A stretch of 64,000 nt of DNA. Origin: Lantana camara. Its lineage: Eukaryota > Streptophyta > Magnoliopsida > Lamiales > Verbenaceae. This document shows, piece by piece, positions 36,932 to 47,568 of this stretch (the first letter of the stretch is position 1; the number at the start of each line of letters is the position of its first letter). Where the stretch lies: contig CM074865.1 of NCBI GenBank assembly GCA_037501455.1, forward strand, positions 31,850,501 through 31,914,500. The letters are read 5' to 3'. The position numbers were made by a program, and so were the translations under genes. Under the pieces are notes generated by a model. That model saw only the letters and a list, made by a program, of their open reading frames with translations, was not told the origin of the DNA and did not search any database.

Positions 36932-39900
36932 CCCGTAAAAGCCATTTAGGTATTCTAAGTCCCATCTTCTCAAGATGCACTTTGAGAGCCTATTGACTTT
37001 GGGCGTTTCCAAAGTGGATCTACTATATTCTCTGCTGATGTGACCCTCTTGTTTACACATCTCTTAGGAAACACCTTTTCCTTATAAAGTGATTCGTAAT
37101 CACGTGTTCAGTCTCTTGGTGAGGTCTTGGTTCTCTTACTTGAGCAACCATCCATTTAATCATACGATATGATAATGGTGTTGTTTCATGCTAGGAACTT
37201 CATCTAACTAGTTAGATGGAGTTTCTTACCCAAACACTTAACTTAACGTTATATAATACGACTAAGTTCTCAACTACGACAGTCGAGTTTTGCAATGTCC
37301 GTCCTTGGAACCCTTTCCAACACATTGCTTTACCATTCTGGTAGAAGTTGTATCCTTTCAATGATTTCATAATCATCCATGTTTGATGAACGGTTACATC
37401 AAATATCCTTCTAACAACAAGATCTTTTGGGCTCTATAAACTAATACATATCCTCTTTTCTTCTCAATTACTCTGAGGACATCCTTTACAGAGATCTAAT
37501 GACCTTCTCTGAGGTCATATTAGATTCGGCCTACTACGCTTAGTGTTGCGCCATATCTAATTTAGTACATAACTTTTCATACATTATGCACCCTTTCACT
37601 TAAAGGGATTTTGGACATTCTAACTTTCTCAAAGTTTATCTTAGGACACATACTCTTCAAAAGAGATGTTCCATTGTCCATACTAAACTCCTTTTAGTAC
37701 CGTGGTTATGTACTCATTTTGTGATAATCCTTTTATTCTCTTAGATCTATCTTCTATAGATCTGAATGTCGAGAATATAGGATAATCACCAAGATCTTTC
37801 ATGTCAAATTGTTTCTTAAACAAGAATTGGTAACTTTCACGTCATCCTTGACATTCCTAATGAGAAGGATGTCATCTTCTAAAGAACCAAAATTGACTCT
37901 TACATCACTAACTTGCATATGTACACTCTGAGACTTATTCGACTTCTATCTGTGTCAAACGATTTGACTGTGGAATCAAATTGTCTAACTCCTAGAAGCC
38001 TTTATCAATCCACAGATTGACTTAGGGATTTGCATACCTTATGCATACTCCCACTGAATATGAGATTTATAGAAATACCTTATTTTAGTCTCTTTCAATC
38101 TCATATTGAACAAGATAGTTCTCATATTCATTTATCATATCTCATAGTCAGAATATGAGGATATGGTAAACACAATCCAAATGGACTTTTGCATTTCAAC
38201 CGTCAAGAAGGTTGTAATGTTTTCCATTTACTCAAAGCTCTAAGAGCTTGATCCTATCAGGTGGATCAACCAAGGTCAAAACTCGGTTCAAGTATATGGA
38301 ATCCATATTGGATTTCAAGGCTTGCTTACACTACTCAGATTCCAAATCTGACAGTGTCTCCTCTTCAAGTAATTCCTTGGCTATCTAGGAACGCGTTCTA
38401 AACGCATCTTAAGAGAAAGGTTTCACACGTGTACATACTCTAAAATTTGGCTAAGTTTTATTAGATGGGCTCGTTTCTTCTATATGTGGCATGGATATTT
38501 TTTCTCAAATTTCTTTGAGGTCTGCTTGCTTGCCTTTCTTCTTCTATAGGAACGATTCCTTAAGAAAGGTACATTCCTTTGAGACAAACAACCTTTGTGC
38601 AAGGGAATCGAAAAACTGATATCCAATATCGTTGTATAAACTTGAACTCATTTCAAGCTTGTCTCCCACTATCCTCTTCACTTAAGAGGATTCCACTATA
38701 TTCTTGGATAAGAATAATTAGGGAATTTAGTATGCCACATTGCATAGTGCAACTAAAGGACTGCCTTTTGGAAGGTACTAAATTCAAAATCTCTAACTGC
38801 ATATTCTGGGAGTTTATTCCTAGAATGATTATAAGTCAGTAAAGCTTGCTATGGAATGGACCATGTTGCATTAGGCTTCATTCCCTCATTCGGAAACACT
38901 AAGGTGTTCTCGAATTAGTTTACTGAGAGATAATCCTATTATCTCTAAGATGACTAAGGAATTAGTTACTAAGATATTGGCTATCTTGATCATATCGATT
39001 TACCTATAACTTATGACTACTTCGGTTCCTAACCTCCTTTTGAAATTCTAAGAATTTCATATAAGTTTCGAATTTGTACTTCAACAAGTACATTCATTCA
39101 TAATGATTAAACTGACGATTGTATCTAGTGCTTACATTAAGCATCTTATACTCATCAGCATGGATCGAAATCCACTAGAATTTTGGCACGTTCCACATTT
39201 CACGCAAACTATGTTTCGGGAATGTTTCCCTTCAAGACAGGATTCATAGGAAATTAAGTCTCTAGGTTCATTTTCGTAAAATGATCCTAAGATGTCTAAC
39301 TTGCTAATCCTTTTGTCTCTCAATGTTCCAAAGTAATTCGAAGCTTTGTCATCTCACTTACTTTTGTTATCTCGTTGCATGTTCAGAACATAGCCTTGAG
39401 TCTTTGCACAACAGATTATGCAGAATTGACTCAAGACTAGTGAATTCTATTCCTAGTAGAATTACTAAACGAGGTAACATTTCAGAGTACTCATACTCTA
39501 TGCAGTTCCCTTTCAAAGTCCTTATTTGCTACCATAGAAGAAAACGTCATATTTGATCTCTAGTGTCTTTTGGGCGCACCCCTTACATGCCCCTCCATTG
39601 GGCTCTTAAGGGTTTCTTCTTCTTTAGAGCTTCAAGCCTTTAACTTAGTGAGTTTAGAAGAAGAATTAACCATCAGAACCTTTTATTCCTTCTTAAGGAT
39701 ACTCTCAACCATTATCAACTAAATGATTAACTATGCTGCATCAGCATCATTCTAGTTGAGCATAAAGGGTTTGAATGATGGTGGAAGCAATGTAAGCAAT
39801 CAGTGTATAGAGAACTCTTTTCTCGGTTGATGATCGAGACCATAAGATCTTCAAATAAGATCTTTAGACCTTGTTCGTGTGCACTTGTTTCCTCATTTGG

Positions 39901-40368
39901 AATATTGAATAATTCCATAATGTTATACCTTGTAACATTTCTATGAGGTAGTTCAATTGCTCTTAAGTGGTTTGGAAAAATCCATTCACCTCAGATTGCT
40001 TCTCTTTTGGCCCGGGTCGACTTTTCACAATTGAAAACTTCGCCCTTTAGAGAACGCCTTTCTCTAGTCGGATTCTAAAATGAATTTTAGGATCCAAAGC
40101 CATTTAGAGTTAGTCAGGACTTAGTCAACTTATTTGACTTAAGGATGGATACGAATGGGTTTGCATTTCATATTGTAGAGAATCACAGAATTACAACCTA
40201 AATGCTAAGCAGAGAAAATGTGGGCATGCTGAATTATAACGATATACAAAAGATAAGGTCTTTAATCTAATGTAGCTCCCACTGTTTTTCAAAGATCTAT
40301 AATTCCCAAAGATCTAAGAGGAACACGTTTCCCAATGGGTACTAAGATCCTAAGCATTTTACCTCGAA

Positions 40369-40688
40369 CCCACGACTCGCGGACATTCTAAGCAAAATCC
40401 TAGGTAGGTACAACTTACCAATTCTAACACCTTTAGAACTCTTAGTAATTGTTTTTGCATCACCTATCTTTCAATATGGACCCACGACTCGTGCGACATC
40501 CATATTTACTTAGGCGTTAAGCTAGACCCATCAATCATAAGATCATGATCAAAACTTAGTTCGAACGACCCACGACTCGCGGACATCGCCCTTGCCAAAA
40601 TTAACCATGAAATATTAATCATTTAAAATGATCAATTAGGTAACTAAGAACTAATAAGCTCCACTAGCTATCCCACGACTCGCGGACA
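40369..40688. repeat. Four spaced copies of CCCACGACTCGCGGACA in element F
   Basis: Copies lie at 40369-40385, 40481-40498 (variant CCCACGACTCGTGCGACA), 40569-40585 and 40672-40688. Starts are 112, 88 and 103 bp apart, not multiples of three, so this is not a repeated protein motif in one frame. Sequence between copies is not visibly repeated. The element is young, so the copies may be conserved in the active family. Confidence 0.9.
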
Positions 40689-41752
40689 ATAACTAGCTTT
40701 ACTTACTAAACTTAAAACCTATTGATGGAATGCTAGGAATTTAATTCAAAATTTGCATCTCGAATTAAATACCTATTATTCGAAATGAGCTTAACATTTA
40801 ATGGGAATTTTCGAATCAACCGAAGAGTTGTTCGGTTCGACCTCACCAACATATATGTTATCCAATTTTATTAGTCTTGATTAATGCAAGTACACTTAAA
40901 TGCATTTCAAACAAGCACATAAACAGATAACATGTCCTAGCATGATACTAACATGTAATGATCATGGGTTCTACCTATCTTATGCGTGATATGTGGGAGC
41001 CACTCCACAATCACAAGTTCTAACATACATGCCACATAAACAGTTTAAATCACATAAGGGAAAGCGGTAACAAAATACGAGCCCTATCTCTATTACATTT
41101 AAAATTGAGATTCCCCTCCCTAACATTTTGAGGGGTCTTCACTTATGGCCTCCTTGTTACTTGAATGTGGTCCATCTTACTCCATGGATGCATTGTCTCC
41201 AAAATGAAAATAAAACCTCACCACCTATCTCTACTCTCAAATTACAATAAAAAGAAAAAGACATAAAGTAATAAGGCTCAATCTTCATATTGGCCTTAGA
41301 CAATTACAAGGGGCATACCCCGGCCTCAAAAACATAATATGGAAAGCCACATAATAAATCACATAACAGTACGCACATAAGTGAGGCTCCAACCTCAATT
41401 GAAAAACGCAACTATAGGGCTCCAACCCCAATTTAAACCATCCATGTGCACAAATTAAAACCATACATAGATCTAAACCCATGATCACCTAACATGCTTT
41501 TGCAAAAATTTAAATTTAACCAATAAATTAAAATTCTCGCTTTAAGCTCTAATAGCTTAAAACACGACTTAGATGCAATTCTTGTTCAAGAGCCTTTTCA
41601 ATAAAACCCGAAAAACATTAAACTAATAAAATTCTAATTAATTTCTGAAAATTAATAATTTTATTCTTTCAATATTTTCAGAAAATAAAGATTGTAATTT
41701 TTCCAAAATTTAAATCGCTCAAATTTTCAAAATCCCAATTTAAACAATTATT

Positions 41753-42226
41753 TCAAAAATTATTCAAATTTAATAAATAAAATTTTTCAGGAAAATTAAA
41801 TCGGGATTGGATTGGACTAAACACGAAAATCAAGATCGCGAAACGAACGGCCCGGAATGCCCAGACTGTCCGCCCGCACACCGCGCGACATCGCGCGCTA
41901 GGCGCGCACCCCAGCACCGCGCGAGACCGGCAGCAGAAGGCTGCCAGCGCGCGCCCTGCGCGCATCGTGCGCAGCAGCAGGTGGGCGTGCCGGGCGAGGC
42001 TCCCGCGCGGTTGCGGGAGGCGAGCAGGCGCGCCTAGGCGCGGGCCTAGGCGCAGGCGAGCAGCAGCGGCAGGCAGTCCCGCAACCGCGCGGGACTGCTG
42101 GGTGGGCGGGCGCGCGGGCCTGGACATGCTACGCCTTAGCACGTTCAGGCTCGTGTTTTCGTAACGCGATTTCGTGTTTCGTACTTTTAGTTCAAGAACC
42201 AACAACAATCCAAAATTCAAAAACAC
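41753..42226 (-). other. GC-rich leader block with a 157-codon open frame in element F
   Basis: Between about 41850 and 42125 the sequence becomes strongly GC-rich (many GCGCGC words) inside AT-rich DNA. It lies 0.3-0.6 kb downstream of the primer site on the minus strand, where leader RNA or the start of gag is expected. An open frame of 157 codons crosses it, rich in Ala, Arg and Pro. It has no recognised domain, and GC-rich DNA has few stops, so I do not call it a gene. Structured leader RNA or a captured fragment are alternatives. Confidence 0.5.
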
Positions 42227-42422
42227 GATTTAAATTAATTTCAATCAAAACGGTTTTCAAAAACATAATTTAGGAAAACAGTTTCAGAAATTCAAGAAAA
42301 ATCACAGTTTCGTAATTCAGGCTTTCAAAAAGAACTCATAAATACCTAATTCGCATCTAAGCCTAAGAATTTCTACCAAATTCAGAATAATTGAGACGAA
42401 TCAGAAACATGATTAACGAGGT

Positions 42423-42435
42423 GGCTCTGATACCA
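42423..42435 (-). other. Element F primer-binding site (tRNA-iMet)
   Basis: GGCTCTGATACCA is the reverse complement of TGGTATCAGAGCC, 2 bp from the right LTR. It fixes the element on the minus strand. Confidence 0.92.
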
Positions 42436-43150
42436 CTTGTTGGAAAACACGAATCAGAAAGCAGCGGAATTTAAAAATTTTTCCAACAAAAAGATCTTGG
42501 ACTCGCAATCGTGTAACCAAATTCGTAGAGATAGAAAACTTACTTTTCTTTTATTCTTTCTTGAAGCGTTTCAAGCCACCCAAGAACGCTCTTCTCGCGG
42601 CTTGACAACCCGTCCCTCGAAAGTCTCTTTCTACTTCAGAATCCATTGTCGGGATAGCAATCCACACCAACCTAGATTCAATTCATGTTAGAGATGTTCT
42701 TAACAATATAACATAAAGAAAGAAACATGAAACGAGAAAAGCAGGATTGAAACTCCCTTCGAAAAACCAGTTTTGCGAAAGTAGAAAACTGCCAGTAAAA
42801 AAACCCTCGTGAAAAAATTCATCCTTCAGGATATGGACGAACGGTTTTCGCCATCTTCTTTGGTTCGTTTTTTTCATTCGCTTCACGTCGGGTTCAGAAT
42901 CGTTACATCATCCCTTCTGATCGTTTTGCTTGATCCCCACTTTTTGGTAAAGCTCGAATCTTCAAAACTTCTAACTTGAAGCTCTCTAGAGATAGTCCAC
43001 CAACTTGGCTACAATCTAATTAGTAAGGATGCTAGTTCTCTAGTTAGTGTTTAGGCTTAACCTAGGGTTTCGTTTATCTTGGAGAAAGGATGGTGTTCAA
43101 CACATGAACCAAAAGAATTCGATTAGCTCTAAAGGGGAGCATGAGCTCCC

Positions 43151-43161
43151 CTATATATAGG
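43151..43161 (-). promoter_or_regulatory. Probable TATA box of element F
   Basis: CTATATATAGG, which reads the same kind of TATA sequence on the minus strand, lies downstream of the G-box cluster in LTR orientation. The transcription start would be about 30 bp further, near 43120. Confidence 0.55.
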
Positions 43162-43505
43162 AAAGGGAGAGGGGCGCCGATCCTATTCCTTGTTGGGTAA
43201 GGATTCGGTTTGTCTCTCTCCTATTACTTGATCATCAAGTATTCTCCAACTTTGACTTTGAATTCTAATTCAAATCAACTTTCAAGAGAGCTAAAAATAT
43301 CCAAACTATTTTTGGATAATTTTATACTTTATTTATTATAAAATAAATAACTTATTTTTATCTAATTAATTAATTCGTAATTAATTAACTAGATTATTTT
43401 CTCCAAAATAAGACTTTCTTTTTAATTCAAAATTAAACCAAAGTCTATTAAATAATTAACACATTTAATTATTTAATACATATATATACAATATATATAT
43501 ATATT

Positions 43506-43578
43506 CACACGTGTGTGACACGTGTCACAGTGACACGTGTCACTCACGTGAGCCACACGTGTGATTTCACACGTGTGG
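43506..43578. promoter_or_regulatory. Cluster of six CACGTG (G-box) cores in the element F promoter LTR
   Basis: Six CACGTG cores lie in 73 bp, mostly in the wider palindromes ACACGTGT and TGACACGTGTCA. The same cluster is at 35701-35773 in the other LTR. CACGTG is the known binding core of plant bZIP and bHLH factors, including abscisic-acid and light regulators. In the minus orientation the cluster lies about 350 bp upstream of the TATA sequence at 43151-43161, a normal enhancer position. Confidence 0.75.
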
Positions 43579-45605
43579 AACCCTCTAGGCTTGATTAACT
43601 CGTTTAATCATTTTAAAGCCTCAACTCATGTAACCAAGTTGTTGTGTGTGACCCTCTAGGTTCTCAATTCAATTAGTAGTGACCCTAATTAATTAATTCA
43701 CTAATCAATTAATCAGTCCACAGATTAAACAACCATAGTCTAGCAACATGTGTTTAACCCCTAGCTGAATTGGAATGTTCGGATTCGACAGAACCTTTAA
43801 GTCATTGATTCATGTGAGATACAATCCTCCTACTTACTATCTCTCAACCATGATCTTGGGTAAGGGAATAATTAGAACCCAAATAATCTGGTCTTAAAGC
43901 TAAGTGCATTTCATATCCATTTGATCTCAATCCAAGAAACCCTTTTCTTGATGTCTTGATCTACTGCCTTGGCCAAGGACTCCATATGGCATATGAATGA
44001 CTTACACAATAAGAGATCACCTTGCATATGCAAGTGTAGGTCCTTTCTTGATTCTCATTCACTTTCATGAGTCACTTGTGCAGCCCCAGCATAAGCCTTG
44101 AATCAGTTGTCTAAGGCGACACCCTTTAAAGCTTATACCAAAGACTACAGAGTTAACTCATAAAGTAACATGGAACCTCAAGTCTAAGGATCAATTAATC
44201 ACATCAATGACTCGTGAGATATTTCCTAATCTGGAAGTTTCCATTTCCTGAAATAGAAACTTCCTTTCCCATTTAGGAATGTTCTCACACGGGGCACCTC
44301 AGTGAACTTACTTATTAAAGTAAGCACCCTCATGTATCACGCACGTATCAACTATACACTTTGCACCTCCATGAAACAAGGTGGTCCTTCTTAAGGGCGT
44401 GATCCCACAAGCAAGCCTTAGAGGAGTCAGGTTGACACTCCCACTGTCTGTAGGACTCATCGGCTTGGAGTATTTTACTAATCATGACTTATGTGATATA
44501 GGGCTCGTTTCATGAACCATTTCACCTAAATGGTAGAGTCCTAAAGTCATCAGGATTAGGGGAGTTCTCATACATGCACAGCTAAAGTAAACGCATACCA
44601 AACAAGAGCATATAAAGAAGTGTTTGCCTATGATATTAATCAATCGTATATTATTCAAAGATTGTCTGTGATACAAGAAAAGTCCCAAAGCAGATTACGT
44701 CGAATCGGCTTTCTAGGGCACTATTCCTAACAATATAAGCTCGCACTTAGGCATATCAAAGCAAATATCATACTATCACACAAACAATTCTAGAATTGAA
44801 CACATGACACGTTAAATAAACTCATAACATAGCATATTATAACATATCATAAGCATTCATAAGTTCAAAATTCATAAAGAAGGCAAGTGAGGTAAGAAAT
44901 CATCAAACGTTCAATTTAAACGGTCATGCATTCATAGTTCGTTCACACTTAGCATATAAAGCCATAAACTTTAAAATAATTAACAAAACACATCATATTA
45001 TAACACATTAACATGTTAGTATCATAATTGGGGAGGGAGAAATCAAATATAATCAAGAACATAGCAAGAAAAACAAGCAAACATCACATAACATCACAAC
45101 AAAGCAAGAAAACGACAAGACAGAAGCCACCACGTAGCAGCCATTAAATGGCTGCCAAAGGGGGTGACATGGGTGTGTCTCCCTTGTAGAACAAAGGGAG
45201 ACATGGGGACAGACACCCCAAACCCAAGGTGACACAGTTACGGGTTTCTCCTTCCTTTTCTCTTTCTCAGCTGATTTCTCCCTTCTCTTCTTCTTGGGAT
45301 CTAAAATGAGAAAGTTAGAAGGATAGAGGGGTGAGTTAGGGTCATGTAGGGTCAAGACTGGGCCCATTTGGTCAAGAAATGAGAGAGATATGGTCAAAAC
45401 TGTAAAAGGTGGTAGATCTGTGCATGCGGCTCGGTTCGGGTGAATTTTGGAGGCTCAAACGGGCTTAGAAAAATACAAGGCTAGGGTTCTTAGTTCCTTA
45501 TCTTCGTTATGAGTCCAGTGCCACTTCCGAAATTCGAATCCGAATTCCCGATCTCAAGATATGCCGTCCGGAACACAGGGTGCGCTAAAACTCCATTAGA
45601 CCCTC

Positions 45606-45880
45606 GAGTCCCCAAAACAAATGCTGTGTTTTGAAACCCGAACCGGACCGGCCGGTCGGACCAGTCTGACCAGCTAAGAACCGATCAAGAACCGGTGTTG
45701 AAACTGGACCGGACCGGTAAGCGGGCCGCGGATGGCCCGGATTTTTTAATTGAGTCCCCAAAACAATTGTTGTGTTTTGAAACCCGGACCGGACCGACCG
45801 GTCGGACTAGTCTGGCCAGCTAAGAACCGGTGTTGAAACCGGACCGGACCGGTAAGCGGGCCAGATGGCCCGGATTTTTT
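45606..45880. repeat. Tandem duplication of a 146-bp unit in LTR G
   Basis: Copy 1 (45606-45751) and copy 2 (45752-45880) both run from GAGTCCCCAAAAC to GGCCCGGATTTTTT. Both contain ACCGGACCGG-type words. Copy 2 has lost a short block after AGCTAAGAACCG and a cggatggcc-type insertion. Confidence 0.9.
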
Positions 45881-45914
45881 ATTTTTTATTTTGGCAAAAA
45901 ACATGTATTTGATT

Positions 45915-45992
45915 ATTGGGAATGCTGAGATTTGAACCCAACACCTTTTGAATAAAAGAAGAACACTCAGACCAAGTGGGCTACTTCAATTG
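45915..45992 (-). repeat. tRNA-like sequence, possible SINE head, in LTR G
   Basis: On the minus strand TAGCCCACTTGG (45972-45983) fits an A box and GGTTCAAATCTC (45927-45938) nearly fits a B box, with tRNA-like spacing (57 bp from one outer edge to the other). The second can form a T-arm with two wobble pairs. No acceptor stem was found, so it is not a working tRNA. A tRNA-derived SINE is possible, but no SINE tail or target duplication was identified. Confidence 0.35.
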
Positions 45993-46479
45993 TTGGTACA
46001 TTAAATTCAAAGTAAAATATAATCCATTACATGTGCCAAGACAAGTGGACAAAAAAAATTGAATTCATTTAACAAACCGAGAAAATAGTGTTTAATATTT
46101 ATTTTGTTTTTTATAATATATATTTTTAAAAATATAATTATGGGTGTGATATCCGGTCAGGGTTTCAAAACATAAGGTCAAAAACCACAACAAACGAGTT
46201 CTAAAACGTAAAATGAGCAAATAAACGAATTCATAAATCATATAATTCATGCATAGCAAGTTGTTACAAAAATCGGAAACAAGTACGGGGTCAAACGGAG
46301 TAAAAACGGGGCTAAACGTTAAAAAATTCAAATAAATCACTTAACAAATAAATCATATAAATCAATTATAGCATATAAACATTATAATAAACATATAACT
46401 AAATAATTAAATAATTTTAAAACGCACTTAGCTCACTCGTGAAGACATACCTGGACGGCCGAAAAGTCGGGGTGTCACA

Positions 46480-47030
46480 GGTCGTGCCAGAAGAGTTGAA
46501 ATGGGTTATCCTTGAAGAAGCTTATAAGACAGCTTATTCTGTAGATCCCAGAGGGAATAAGATATAGAAAGACCTCAAGTAATATTACTGGTGGAACGGA
46601 CTGAAAATAGATGTGGTTAATTACATGAGATAGTGCTTGACTTGTCAGATGGTGAAAGCAGAACATCAGAAGCCATCAGGGCTACTCTAGTTGTTGCCTA
46701 TTCCAGAGTGGAAGTGGGAACAGGTAGCAATGAACTTTGTTTTGGGACTACCGAGAGTTAAAGGTGGTCTTAATGGAATTTGGGTGATAGTGGATCAGTT
46801 GACTTGCCATTTATATGTCCGACAAAGTAAGCAAACTAACCAAGAAGTACTGTGATGAGATTGTTCGACTTCATGGAGTACCGATTAGTATTGTGTCGAA
46901 TCGGGATCCAAGGTTTACTTCAAGATTTTGGCAAGAGCTTCAGCAGTACTTGGGGTCGAAGCTTCACTTCAGCACAACTTTTCATCCACAAACGGATGGA
47001 CAATCCCAGAGATTAATCAAGTATCTCGTA
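46480..47030 (+). pseudogene. Element D integrase fragment, all three catalytic residues changed
   Basis: This continues the frame interrupted by LTR G at the GGTCG duplication. The zinc-binding linker, with YYWWNG and CLTCQ segments, contains several stops. The three catalytic positions read Asn (46733-46735), Asn (46899-46901) and Gln (47007-47009) instead of Asp, Asp, Glu; the 35-residue spacing is kept. The gene stops short at about 47030, where LTR sequence begins. The C-terminal half of integrase and the chromodomain are deleted. Confidence 0.9.
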
Positions 47031-47568
47031 CAGGATTATAGCTTGTATGTATGTGTTTAAATTCCATGATATTATTATTTTACGCCTGTTTTATACCCAC
47101 CAGTCTCCTTAAGACTGAACCCGTTTTGTCTTCAGTTGTTTTTGCAGGATATGAGTGCTAGGCGGGAATCCGAGTCTTTTGGGAGTCTTGTATTAGTGTC
47201 TAGCATTTCTTTATGCATACACTCATACTTTTATGATTATTATTTTTGTTATGAAAGCATGGAGCGTATTTTGTATATATTGGGCCGTGTTGGCCATTTA
47301 TACTTGAACTTGTAGCTCTTTCTAGTTATATATGGAGCTTGTAAGCTTGATGTATATATTATGATCATGTTTTGCTTCCGCTCTTGTGCTTTACTCTGTT
47401 ATGGTTATTTCTATCTGTTTAATTGGTTTAAGGGTTAGCTCCCGCCTAGCACAACGAGTGTGTTGTGTCCCCGTTCGCCTTGATTTGGCACGTGTATGGA
47501 TTTTCCATTTCATATACGGGTCGGGGTCATGGTAACGGGGATGTAGCGTCACGCGCTCGGGCGCTACA
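47031..47568 (+). repeat. Element D 3' LTR, last 540 bp
   Basis: From the GGATTATAGCTTG phrase (shared with LTR E at 16799) to GGGCGCTACA. It includes CAGTCT/AGACTG (47101-47117) and the perfect 13-bp inverted pair GTGCTAGGCGGGA (47155-47167) and TCCCGCCTAGCAC (47440-47452). It marks the outer end of the whole stack. Confidence 0.88.

Larger units (their letters stand above)
36920..42437 (-). pseudogene. Element F internal region with relics of copia pol
   Basis: Reading on the minus strand, three relics can be seen. About 36950-37040 encodes an IVDPLWK stretch followed in another frame by HLEKMGLR, the end of copia RNase H. 39132-39323 encodes a YESCLEGK segment, the cysteine motif of the GAG-pre-integrase domain. 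Longer AT-rich spans between them hold no frame over 65 codons. A 0.3 kb GC-rich block lies close to the primer site and a repeated 17-bp motif lies about 1.8-2.1 kb from it. No intact Gag, RT (YxDD) or integrase was found. Confidence 0.7.
34633..44732 (-). mobile_element. Element F: Ty1/copia-type retrotransposon, young LTRs with a decayed interior
   Basis: Two direct LTRs (34633-36919 and 42438-44732; TGTTGG...AACA as written, giving TGTTAG...CCAACA on the coding strand) flank 5.5 kb. A primer site next to the right LTR and a polypurine tract next to the left LTR put the coding direction on the minus strand. The perfect target duplication ATATA (34628-34632, 44733-44737) shows intact ends. 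About 15 substitutions and one 8-9 bp indel separate the two LTRs (about 0.7 percent), the lowest value in the window. Only scraps of copia pol remain inside, so this copy moved recently with proteins supplied from elsewhere. Confidence 0.9.
42438..44732 (-). repeat. Element F 5' LTR (right copy)
   Basis: 2295 bp; this is the upstream LTR on the minus strand and so the one that would drive transcription. Compared with the left copy it has an extra 8-9 bp near 44636-44645. Confidence 0.93.
32200..46479 (-). mobile_element. LTR G: solo LTR in reverse orientation, with nested insertions
   Basis: The left end TGTAGCAC is the reverse complement of an LTR 3' end (with the CCCCCGCACCATAGCCCG block), and the right end GGGGTGTCACA of an LTR start. 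Both sides carry the perfect target duplication GGTCG (32195-32199 and 46480-46484), and element D reads on across it. G's own sequence is 32200-32394, about 33873-34632 and 44733-46479, roughly 2.7 kb. Part of it between the first two pieces is missing, probably deleted where LTR H lies. No primer site or coding part belongs to it. Confidence 0.85.

Noticed and set aside
41807..42164. Plus-strand frames in the GC-rich island of element F
   Set aside because: Overlapping frames on both strands are expected in such composition; no similarity recognised.
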